Source: an uncultured Marmoricola sp. (GTDB lineage Bacteria; Actinomycetota; Actinomycetes; Propionibacteriales; Nocardioidaceae). Taken from it: a stretch of 12,970 nucleotides of DNA. The position numbers and the translations under genes were made by a program. The stretch's first letter is position 1, and each line of letters opens with the position of its first letter. This document shows, in pieces, positions 1-5,494 of the stretch. A model generated the notes under the pieces. It did no database searches. It was not told the DNA's origin and was given only the letters and a program-made list of their open reading frames with translations. Location of the stretch: positions 1-12,970 of the forward strand of contig CALMMO010000077.1 of assembly GCA_937868455.1 (NCBI GenBank), read 5' to 3'.

Positions 1-150
1 GGCGAACCCATCACCGAAGAAGCAGTCGCCATGGCCCGCGTCATCGCCGACGTGTGGCTGGCGGCCTTGGTCTCGTGGGTGACCGGACGCGGCACCGCAG
101 AAGACGTCAGCGCACGCGTCGAGATGGCCGTGCACCTGCTGCTTCGCTGA
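1..150 (+). CDS. kstR: TetR-family regulator, C-terminal fragment, KstR-like (5' end outside window)
   Basis: The frame is open from base 1 to a TGA at 148-150 and gives the last 49 residues of a protein. The stretch ARVIADVWLAALVSWVTGR followed by a DVSARVEMAVHLLLR-type ending is a TetR ligand-domain C-terminus. From memory it lines up closely with the end of mycobacterial KstR (ARVISDVWL..LLAW.TRR..ATDV..RL..AVRLL). KstR is a TetR repressor of cholesterol-catabolism genes that is released by steroid-CoA intermediates. The DNA-binding domain lies outside the window, so operator specificity cannot be read here. The KstR-type operator at 3506-3519, in front of the operon that converges on this gene, supports the assignment. 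The alternative is another TetR paralogue of the same subfamily. Confidence 0.7.
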   Translation, partial: GEPITEEAVAMARVIADVWLAALVSWVTGRGTAEDVSARVEMAVHLLLR

Positions 151-159
151 CTGTGAGTT

Positions 160-182
160 CTACCCACCAAAGGCGTGGGTAG
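160..182. terminator. Perfect inverted repeat between convergent genes, likely bidirectional terminator
   Basis: CTACCCAC (160-167) and GTGGGTAG (175-182) are exact reverse complements separated by a 7-base loop. The repeat starts 10 bases after the KstR-like stop codon and includes the stop and last codons of the minus-strand dehydrogenase. Its position between converging genes suggests termination in both directions. No T-tract follows on either side, which is common for actinobacterial hairpins but lowers certainty. Confidence 0.5.
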
Positions 183-912
183 CAGTGGCCCCACCATCGA
201 CGGCCAACTCTGCACCGGTCACAAAGGACGACTCATCACTAGCTAGGTAGACATAGGCCGGTGCGATGTCCTCGGGCTGACCGACCCGCTTCAGTGCCAC
301 CTTCGAGGCACCAAACTCCATCGCCAAGTCACCGCCATGCACTCGGGTCATCGCTGTGTCGACCATGCCGGGGTGCACTGAGTTGACTCGGATCTTGGAT
401 GGACCAAGTTCGTGTGCAGCAGATTTGGTCATGCCGCGAATCGCCCACTTGGTGCCGGCATAGGCCGTGCAGTTGGCCATGCCCGCCAGCCCCTCGATAG
501 AGGAGGCGTTGACGATTGATCCGCCGCCATTGCGGCGCATGGTCTTCGCCACCGCTTGCATGCCCAAGAAGCACCCGCGCATATTGATGCGCGCCAAGGC
601 GTCAAACTCCTCGATCGGCATCTTCTCGACGGTGCCAAAGATCAAGATCCCAGCATTGTTGATCAGCACGTTGACCGGCCCAAACCGCTCATTGGTCTCA
701 TCGACCACCTTGGACCACGACTCGGGATCAGAGACATCGTGGTGGCAGAAGAACGCTGAGTCCCCCAGTTCGGCCGCCAATGCCTGCCCGTCCTCGTCAG
801 CGATGTCAGCGATGGCAACCCGTGCACCCTCGCTCACAAATGCGCGCGCGATCGCGGCACCTTGCCCGCGGGCACCTCCGGTGACGATGGCCACCTTGCC
901 TTTGAGTCTCAT
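160..912 (-). CDS. Short-chain dehydrogenase/reductase, 3alpha(20beta)-hydroxysteroid dehydrogenase-like
   Basis: A 250-residue classical SDR, the usual length for the family. It carries the NAD(P)-binding TGGARGQG at residues 11-18, NNAG at 85-88, structural Asn110 and the catalytic Ser138-Tyr151-Lys155 set. This spacing matches bacterial 3alpha,20beta-hydroxysteroid dehydrogenases, so NAD(H)-linked oxidation or reduction of a hydroxyl or keto group on a steroid or lipid is likely. The exact substrate cannot be read from sequence, and FabG-like annotations would be equally common. The ATG at 912 overlaps the stop of the upstream gene (ATGA) and has AAGGG 6 bases upstream. It is the last gene of a five-gene operon that begins downstream of a KstR-type operator. 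It ends in the hairpin at 160-182. Confidence 0.9.
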   Translation of the reverse strand: MRLKGKVAIVTGGARGQGAAIARAFVSEGARVAIADIADEDGQALAAELGDSAFFCHHDVSDPESWSKVVDETNERFGPVNVLINNAGILIFGTVEKMPIEEFDALARINMRGCFLGMQAVAKTMRRNGGGSIVNASSIEGLAGMANCTAYAGTKWAIRGMTKSAAHELGPSKIRVNSVHPGMVDTAMTRVHGGDLAMEFGASKVALKRVGQPEDIAPAYVYLASDESSFVTGAELAVDGGATATHAFGG

Positions 913-1814
913 TGGGATCCCTTCGGTTTCAACGTCATGATCGAGTCTGCCGAGAAGGTCGCGGCGCCTTCTCGCTGAGCAAAGTAGCTGCCAAGCGTGT
1001 GATCGAGTTCGGCCGCGTCAAAGGTGCTCTGCTCGGTGTCGAAACGCGCCTCAAGAGTGGGTGCGGCCACGAGTGCCACCATGCCGCCGTACACAACGAA
1101 CACCTGTCCGCTGATCGCGGCCGCTGCCGGTGACGCCAAATAGGCGACCAGCGGGGCAACGTGTGCAGGTGAGAGCGGGTCGACCTCGGCACCTGACTGA
1201 TCTGCGCCGAAGACGCCCTCAGTCATCGCTGTGCGTGCACGCGGGCAGATCACATTGGCGGTGACTCCGATGCGCGACATGGCCCTCGATGCCGACATGG
1301 TCAAAGCGGTGATGCCGGACTTTGCGGCCGCGTAGTTAGCCTGGCCAGGAGGGGCGAACAGGAACGCTTCTGACGAGGTGTTGATGATGCGCCCGAAGAC
1401 GGGAGCCTCGGTCGCCTTGCCGACCGCTCGCCAATGGGCGCAGGCATTGCGGGTCAGCAAGAAGTGACCACGCAAGTGCACCTTGAGCACGAGGTCCCAG
1501 TCATCATCGGTGAGCGAGAACAACATCTTGTCTCGCAAGACACCAGCGTTGTTGACGACGATGTCGAGTGACCCCCACTCCAACGCCGCCGCCATCATCG
1601 CGTCGGCTGTAGCGGACTCACCCACATCACCCGCGACCACTCGCGCCTGGCCGCCCAGTGCTGTGATCTCCTCGACCACACCTTCACCCGCGCCAGGGAG
1701 GTCGTTGATCACAACGCGAGCCCCGGCGCCGGCCAAGGCAAGGGCCTCTGCCCGACCAAGCCCGGCTCCTGCCCCCGTGACGATTGCAACCTTGCCATCA
1801 AGGCTTAGAGACAT
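909..1814 (-). CDS. Short-chain dehydrogenase, Hsd4A-like (17beta-hydroxysteroid / 3-hydroxyacyl-CoA dehydrogenase)
   Basis: 301 residues: an SDR core plus a C-terminal tail longer than in classical SDRs. TGAGAGLG is at 13-20, NNAG at 88-91, and the catalytic residues are Ser148, Tyr161 and Lys165. The segments RDKMLFSLTDDDWDLV, VHLRGHFLLTRNA and RARTAMT are characteristic of the 3-hydroxyacyl-CoA dehydrogenase/MFE-2 branch. From memory they resemble mycobacterial Hsd4A closely, an enzyme active on 17-hydroxysteroids and on the beta-hydroxyacyl-CoA of the sterol side chain. The start ATG has GAGG 7 bases upstream, inside the end of the ferredoxin gene, with only 2 bases between the genes. Ferredoxin next to hsd4A also occurs in M. 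tuberculosis (fdxD-hsd4A, from memory). The role in steroid or lipid beta-oxidation is inferred from similarity and context. Confidence 0.88.
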   Translation of the reverse strand: MSLSLDGKVAIVTGAGAGLGRAEALALAGAGARVVINDLPGAGEGVVEEITALGGQARVVAGDVGESATADAMMAAALEWGSLDIVVNNAGVLRDKMLFSLTDDDWDLVLKVHLRGHFLLTRNACAHWRAVGKATEAPVFGRIINTSSEAFLFAPPGQANYAAAKSGITALTMSASRAMSRIGVTANVICPRARTAMTEGVFGADQSGAEVDPLSPAHVAPLVAYLASPAAAAISGQVFVVYGGMVALVAAPTLEARFDTEQSTFDAAELDHTLGSYFAQREGAATFSADSIMTLKPKGSQ

Positions 1815-1816
1815 GC

Positions 1817-2011
1817 TCAGCCCTCAACGATGCTGATTGCAGACTTCGGGCACGACAAGATCGCACGCTGCACCAGCGCACGGTTTCCATCGGTCACCTG
1901 GTCATCGAGCAACTGCAAGTAGTCATCGTCGTCGAGTTGGAAGATTGCTGGCGCCAATCCTTCACACACGCCATTTGCTTCACACTCGTCAAAGTCGACC
2001 TTGATCTTCAT
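1817..2011 (-). CDS. Single-cluster [3Fe-4S]-type ferredoxin
   Basis: A 64-residue acidic ferredoxin. Cys10, Cys16 and Cys54 (followed by Pro55) form the CxxXxxC...CP pattern. The middle position, Cys in a [4Fe-4S] protein, is Asn13, so a [3Fe-4S] cluster or an atypical fourth ligand is expected. Ferredoxins of this class in mycobacteria donate electrons to cytochromes P450, and FdxD lies beside hsd4A in M. tuberculosis. The start is well supported: GGAGG lies 5 bases upstream of the ATG, and the TAG stop of the previous gene (2021-2023) overlaps that Shine-Dalgarno sequence. It is the middle gene of the operon that also encodes a ferredoxin reductase, so the pair likely makes an NADPH-to-oxygenase electron chain. 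No P450 is encoded in the window. Confidence 0.93.
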   Translation of the reverse strand: MKIKVDFDECEANGVCEGLAPAIFQLDDDDYLQLLDDQVTDGNRALVQRAILSCPKSAISIVEG

Positions 2012-2020
2012 GGTTTCCTC

Positions 2021-2494
2021 CTACGCCCCAGGAGGGGCTGTCATCTTCGAGTGGTCCCACGACATCACTCGGGTTGGTTCAATCACGACACCTACACGCT
2101 TCTTGGCCTGCGCAGCGACGATCTGGTCGCCAAACTCGCCAAGGTCAGCGCCTCCGGTCATGCGTCGTACGACGCCTGCGCCGATGCGGACTATGTCGTC
2201 GTACTCAGTCACCAGCTTGGCGCGACCTTGGATCGAAACACCACGCAGTTGGTCGTAGTCATCGCCGCTCTCAACCAACAGGGTGACTCGATCATCTCGA
2301 CCGATGTTGAGCACCTTTTGGGAGCGCCCATAAGTCCAGAATGCAATCTGTCCCTCGGTGTAGACGTAAAAGAGTGTGGTCAGGTGCGGCCATCCATCGG
2401 GGCCGAGAGTGGCGACCTGGACCTTCATCTGATCACTGAGGTAGTCCGCAATCTCGTCCTCGGTCATGCGAACGGCGTTACGCCCTGAACTCAT
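2021..2494 (-). CDS. PPOX-fold (pyridoxamine 5'-phosphate oxidase family) flavin/F420 protein
   Basis: A 157-residue protein with the split-barrel PPOX signature. The opening MTEDEIADYLSDQ helix is followed by VATLGPDGWPHLTTLFYVY (about residues 27-45), then IAFWTYGRSQKVLNIGRDDRVTLLVE and RGVSIQGRAKLV. Proteins of this size bind FMN, F420 or haem-related ligands and are mostly of unknown substrate. F420-dependent reductases are common in actinobacteria, but no residue here settles the cofactor. The start overlaps the reductase stop as ATGA, with GGAGGGG close upstream; the spacing is short. A second possible start at Met10 has no ribosome binding site. It sits between the ferredoxin reductase and the ferredoxin, so a redox role in the same pathway is inferred. 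Confidence 0.85.
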   Translation of the reverse strand: MSSGRNAVRMTEDEIADYLSDQMKVQVATLGPDGWPHLTTLFYVYTEGQIAFWTYGRSQKVLNIGRDDRVTLLVESGDDYDQLRGVSIQGRAKLVTEYDDIVRIGAGVVRRMTGGADLGEFGDQIVAAQAKKRVGVVIEPTRVMSWDHSKMTAPPGA

Positions 2495-3462
2495 GACCCC
2501 TCCGATGAGTGACCAGGGAAGACGTGAGCCGCCGGGTCGATGGTCACAGCAGCGTTGTTGACCGCCGTCGCGGCCTCTCCGAAACCAACGGCAATCAAAC
2601 GCACCTTGCCCGGGTATTCGGTGATGTCACCGGCCGCAAACACCCGCTCGATGTTTGTCTTCATCGCGGTGTCGACCACGATGTGCCGCTTGTCCATCTC
2701 CAACCCCCAGGTGGACATGGCGCCTAGATCGGCCACAAACCCCAGAGCCGCGATCACTGCGTTGGCAGGTCGGGTGAGCACCTCACCGTCATTGGTGGTG
2801 ATCTCTACAGACTCAACATGGTCGACGCCATTGAGCTTGGTGACTTGAGCCTTGGTGATGACCTCAACGTCAGAGGCCAGGACAGCATCGACCGTCGCCT
2901 GGTGTGCACGGAATGCGTCACGCCGGTGCACGAGCGCGATGGATCGAGCGATGCCGTTGAGGTGGTGCGCCCAGTCAAAGGCCGAATCTCCCCCGCCCAC
3001 GATGACCACGTCTTTGTCGGCGTACTCCGCGAAACTCGGCACAAAGAAGGCGAGGCCTTTGTTTTCCCAGCCCTCAGCCGCAGGCAGCGCCCTCGGAGTA
3101 AATTTCCCGATGCCTGCGGTCAAGATGACGGCTTTGGCCACAATCTGGGTGCTGTCATCGAGGCCCACGGTCACCGAGTCGGCCCCGGTTTCCAAAGTGA
3201 CCGCCGTGCGTTCGAGGAAGTACGTCGGCGAGGCGTGATCGGCTTGCTCCACCAAGTTGGCGACCAGCGCACGCCCAGAGATCTCAGGGAACCCGGCAAC
3301 GTCCAAAATAGCCTTCTCGGGGTAAAGCGCCGAGACCTGGCCACCAAGCTCTGGCAGAGAGTCCACAACTGTGACGCTCAGGCCTCGAAAGCCCGCGTAG
3401 TAGGCAGCAAATAGCCCTGCTGGCCCCGCACCCACAATCAGGAGGTCTGTGTGATGACTCAA
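2491..3462 (-). CDS. Ferredoxin-NADP reductase, thioredoxin-reductase-like (YumC type)
   Basis: A 323-residue two-dinucleotide-domain flavoprotein. The FAD motif GAGPAG is at 11-16, ELGGQVSALYPEK at about 38-50, the NADPH-domain GGGDSA at 156-161, and HRRDAFRAHQ at 179-188, where the arginines are those that bind the 2'-phosphate of NADPH. The second FAD motif AAGDI is at 276-280. The CxxC of thioredoxin reductase is absent, which separates ferredoxin-NADP reductases of the YumC group from true thioredoxin reductases. The start is TTG (3462-3460) with AGGAAGGA 8 bases upstream. It is the first gene of the operon, 44 bases downstream of a KstR-type operator. It likely reduces the ferredoxin encoded two genes later, using NADPH. 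Confidence 0.92.
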   Translation of the reverse strand: MSHHTDLLIVGAGPAGLFAAYYAGFRGLSVTVVDSLPELGGQVSALYPEKAILDVAGFPEISGRALVANLVEQADHASPTYFLERTAVTLETGADSVTVGLDDSTQIVAKAVILTAGIGKFTPRALPAAEGWENKGLAFFVPSFAEYADKDVVIVGGGDSAFDWAHHLNGIARSIALVHRRDAFRAHQATVDAVLASDVEVITKAQVTKLNGVDHVESVEITTNDGEVLTRPANAVIAALGFVADLGAMSTWGLEMDKRHIVVDTAMKTNIERVFAAGDITEYPGKVRLIAVGFGEAATAVNNAAVTIDPAAHVFPGHSSEGS

Positions 3463-3505
3463 CTGCTTTGTCCTTCCTAGAGGAGGACCACCGATGCGGC
3501 GAAAC

Positions 3506-3519
3506 TGTAACAGGTTCTA
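3506..3519. promoter_or_regulatory. KstR-type operator (TnnAACnnGTTnnA)
   Basis: The + strand reads TGTAACAGGTTCTA, an exact match to the published 14-bp KstR motif TnnAACnnGTTnnA and an inverted repeat in its fixed positions. It lies in the 87-bp gap between the TerC stop and the TTG start of the ferredoxin reductase. On the minus strand it overlaps a possible -10 box (TACAGT, 3509-3504), a good position for repression. No convincing -35 is seen. Operon content (Hsd4A-like enzyme, P450-type ferredoxin) and the KstR-like gene at 1-150 support it. Confidence 0.8.
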
Positions 3520-3549
3520 CTTATCCCATCGGGGGCCGGGTTACAGGGA

Positions 3550-4572
3550 TCAGTCTTCCTCCCAGTCGCGTCGAGGGCCAGTGCGCTGATCGCGTTCTTG
3601 GTCGCTCATTGACGCACTGGCTCGCAGGCTCAAGATTGTGGTGATCGCCAACGTGCCGATGATGACTGCCAGGCTCAGCCAGATCGGAATCTCTGGTGCC
3701 CAATGAATCCCGGCCCCGCCATTGATGAAGGGCAGTTCGTTGACATGCATGGCGTGGAAGACCAACTTGACCCCGATGAAGCCCAGCAAGAAGGCCAGAC
3801 CGTAGGACAGGTAGATCAACCGCTCAAGCAGTCCACCGATCAGGAAGTAGAGCTGGCGAAGCCCCATCAGCGCGAAGATGTTGGCAGTTAGGACTAGGTA
3901 GGGCTCCTTGGTGAGCCCGTAGATCGCCGGGATCGAGTCAAGGGCAAACAACAAGTCGGTCGTGCCGAGGGTCACGATCACCAAGAACATCGGCGTGATC
4001 ACCCGCTGCCCATTGAGCTTGGCAAACATGGACTTGCCTTGCCACTCCTTGGTCGCTGGGAACCTCTTCTCCACCCACGCCACCATGGCGTTTTCTTCGT
4101 ACTCGTCCTCGTCTTCGGACCCCTCACGAGCCAGCTTCCATGCGGTCCAAATCAAGAAGGCACCGAAGATGTAGAAGACCCAGGAGAAGTTCTCAATCGC
4201 CGCAGCGCCCAAAGCAATGAAGATGGCGCGCATCAACAGCGCCATCACGATGCCGACCATCAACGCGTACTGCTGCAGATGCCGAGGCACGGCGAACTTG
4301 CCCATGATGATGATGAAGATGAACAGGTTGTCCACGGAGAGGGAGTACTCAGTGAGCCAGCCCGCAAAGAATTCTGTGCCGTACCTAGCGCCTGAGGTGA
4401 TGAAGATCCCGATCCCGAACAGAACCGCTAACCCGATGTAAAAGGCAAGGTACGTCGCGGCTTCCTTCATCGAAGGTTCGTGGGGTCTGCGCCCCACAAT
4501 GAGCAAGTCAAAGGCAAAGACACACACAGTGACAATTGCGGTGACCCACCACACCCAGTTTGCAACGTCCAC
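3550..4572 (-). CDS. TerC-family integral membrane protein, probable manganese/metal exporter
   Basis: A 340-residue polytopic membrane protein with about eight or nine hydrophobic segments. The TerC signatures are present: EYSLSVDNLFIF at 75-86 (Glu75, Asp81, Asn82) and TDLLFALDSIPA at 205-216 (Asp206, Asp212), conserved acidic residues within membrane segments that are thought to handle metal. An acidic loop (152-160, SEDEDEYEE) and a charged, hydrophilic C-terminal tail flank the core. TerC relatives such as Alx and YkoY are linked to Mn2+ homeostasis and metal supply to exported enzymes. Older tellurite-resistance names are misleading. The start is GTG with AAAGGG 8 bases upstream, and the preceding leader resembles the yybP-ykoY Mn2+ riboswitch. 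It appears to be a single-gene unit. Confidence 0.93.
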   Translation of the reverse strand: MDVANWVWWVTAIVTVCVFAFDLLIVGRRPHEPSMKEAATYLAFYIGLAVLFGIGIFITSGARYGTEFFAGWLTEYSLSVDNLFIFIIIMGKFAVPRHLQQYALMVGIVMALLMRAIFIALGAAAIENFSWVFYIFGAFLIWTAWKLAREGSEDEDEYEENAMVAWVEKRFPATKEWQGKSMFAKLNGQRVITPMFLVIVTLGTTDLLFALDSIPAIYGLTKEPYLVLTANIFALMGLRQLYFLIGGLLERLIYLSYGLAFLLGFIGVKLVFHAMHVNELPFINGGAGIHWAPEIPIWLSLAVIIGTLAITTILSLRASASMSDQERDQRTGPRRDWEED

Positions 4573-4578
4573 GATTTT

Positions 4579-4634
4579 GACCCTTTCCGACAGCCGTGAA
4601 CACAGGCTTCATAGCCCGTGAGCTGTCAGAGGTC
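4579..4634 (-). promoter_or_regulatory. Shine-Dalgarno-sequestering helix of the TerC leader (expression platform)
   Basis: Read on the minus strand, GACCU (4634-4630) pairs with GGGUC (4583-4579), which holds the G residues of the ribosome binding site. Next to it CUGACAGC (4629-4622) pairs with GCUGUCGG (4594-4587), leaving an AAA bulge. An inner hairpin CACGGGCU-AUGA-AGCCUGUG (8 pairs, with one G-U) caps it. The 5' arm shares bases with the aptamer closing helix at 4632-4626, so the two folds exclude each other. This is the layout of a translational switch. Pairing was worked out by eye, with no energy calculation. Confidence 0.6.
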
Positions 4635-4711
4635 TCTTCCGTTCAAAGAACCGGCGGCACCGGGCAAAAGCCGTGATGACGACACCACCGCGGGGGAATA
4701 CTCCCCTCCAA
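4626..4711 (-). ncRNA. yybP-ykoY-like (Mn2+) riboswitch aptamer upstream of TerC gene
   Basis: The leader starts with UUGGAGG (4711-4705), which can pair with CCUCUGA (4632-4626) to make a closing stem of 7 pairs. Inside it are the signature GGGGAGUA, the GUCGUCA segment followed by CACGG, and a 3' GGAAGAGACCU resembling the GCAAGACCU end of the family. TerC-family genes are among the classic targets of yybP-ykoY riboswitches, which bind Mn2+ and turn expression on. Family membership rests on remembered consensus and on the gene downstream. A covariance-model search was not possible. Confidence 0.7.
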
Positions 4712-4719
4712 CTGGCGAC

Positions 4720-4748
4720 ATTGTTTCAGAGCCGAGCGGAGAACCCAA
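4720..4748 (-). promoter_or_regulatory. Candidate promoter for the riboswitch-TerC transcript
   Basis: On the minus strand, TTGGGT (4748-4743) and AACAAT (4725-4720) are separated by 17 bases and resemble -35 and -10 boxes. Transcription would begin near 4712, one base before the first base of the aptamer closing stem. The individual box matches are modest; the spacing and position are the main support. Confidence 0.4.
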
Positions 4749-4769
4749 CTCCATGTCGAGTGGTGAACG

Positions 4770-5141
4770 CTAGTCGGGGCGAACCGGTCGCACACGCATC
4801 GGGAGCTTGTGCACTACGCGGTCGTAAGACTCCTCGATGGCATCGAGAATCTCCTCGTCGGGGATGCCGCCCCCAAACTTCATGGTGTTCCACCCGGAGC
4901 GGCCCAGGTACGCCATCACCGTCACCTCGCCTGGGTAGCGGTGGATCCACTCATCGGCCACCTCACGCGAGTCGGCCGCCTTCACACCCACGCTGTCGTG
5001 GCCTAAGAACGCGAAGATCTTGCCGCGCTCCCCGGCCCCTACCTTGATCACTGGGTGTTCGTGGTCCCATGGATTGTCTGGCCAGGCACCCGGAAGCGAG
5101 AGACAAAACTCGCTGATGTCGGCCACGGTCAGTCCACTCAC
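4770..5141 (-). CDS. MmcQ/YjbR-family protein
   Basis: A 123-residue protein, about the normal length for the MmcQ/YjbR (CyaY-like fold) family. The family layout is clear: LPGAWPDNPWDHEHPVIKV near residues 16-34, KIFAFLG at about 41-47, VGVKAAD, then a helix and RYPGEV, W..MKFGGGIPDEEI, and the ending EESYDRVVHKLP. Proteins of this fold are annotated as DNA-binding, but their biological role is poorly known. The start is GTG and overlaps the stop of the DivIVA-motif gene as GTGA, so it is translationally coupled to it. It is the last gene of the uvrB operon. No terminator is obvious between it and the TerC promoter. Confidence 0.85.
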   Translation of the reverse strand: MSGLTVADISEFCLSLPGAWPDNPWDHEHPVIKVGAGERGKIFAFLGHDSVGVKAADSREVADEWIHRYPGEVTVMAYLGRSGWNTMKFGGGIPDEEILDAIEESYDRVVHKLPMRVRPVRPD

Positions 5142-5494
5142 CAGGAACCGCCAGATCCTCCCTTGCGCGGACCGAAGATTCGCTCAAGAAGCCCGGGCCT
5201 TTCGGTGATTACCTGAGGAGTGCCGCTGGCCTGCATGGGCGCGGGCTCGGGCGCAGGCGGTCGCACCCCTGAAATCTTTTCCAAGAAAGCGTCGACCTCA
5301 TCGAGGTCATAGCCTTCACGCCACCGAACTCGTGCGAATCGAATCGTCGAGACCAGCGGCCCAAGCGCTTCACCACGACGGGCGGCTTCGACAAGTGCAT
5401 CGAGGGCCTGGTCAACTTGGTTCATGTCATAGCCCTCGCGGAGGCGGACCGGCGTGAACCGAACATTCTCAATTTCTTTTGCCAGCTCGCTCAC
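5138..5494 (-). CDS. Small protein with two DivIVA N-terminal motifs
   Basis: 118 residues containing the same motif twice: [20 protein letters not shown] at 11-30 and [20 protein letters not shown] at 51-70. This is the short lipid-binding turn and coiled-coil start of DivIVA/Wag31/GpsB proteins. The long coiled coil of true DivIVA is missing. A Pro-rich linker (79-86) and a Gly/Ser-rich tail follow. Each motif could mark a membrane-associating hairpin, but with no oligomerising coil the function is unknown. The start is GTG, overlapping the uvrB stop as GTGA. Co-transcription with uvrB and an MmcQ-like gene is inferred from these overlaps. Similar small double-motif proteins occur in other actinobacteria as DivIVA-domain proteins. 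Confidence 0.85.
   Translation of the reverse strand: MSELAKEIENVRFTPVRLREGYDMNQVDQALDALVEAARRGEALGPLVSTIRFARVRWREGYDLDEVDAFLEKISGVRPPAPEPAPMQASGTPQVITERPGLLERIFGPRKGGSGGSW

Noticed and set aside
1784..2488. Long + strand open frame of 234 codons opposite the ferredoxin and PPOX genes
   Set aside because: No recognisable domain; it lies opposite two clear genes with good starts, so it is an antisense shadow.
2818..3414. Long + strand open frame of 198 codons opposite the ferredoxin reductase
   Set aside because: Complementary to conserved FAD and NADPH motifs of the real gene; no domain of its own.
3521..3555. ATCCC/GGGAT arms after the TerC stop as a terminator
   Set aside because: Only five pairs around an 18-base loop and no T-tract; too weak to call.
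4319..4332. A second AAC-N2-GTT core resembling the KstR motif
   Set aside because: The outer T and A positions do not match and the site is inside the TerC coding sequence.
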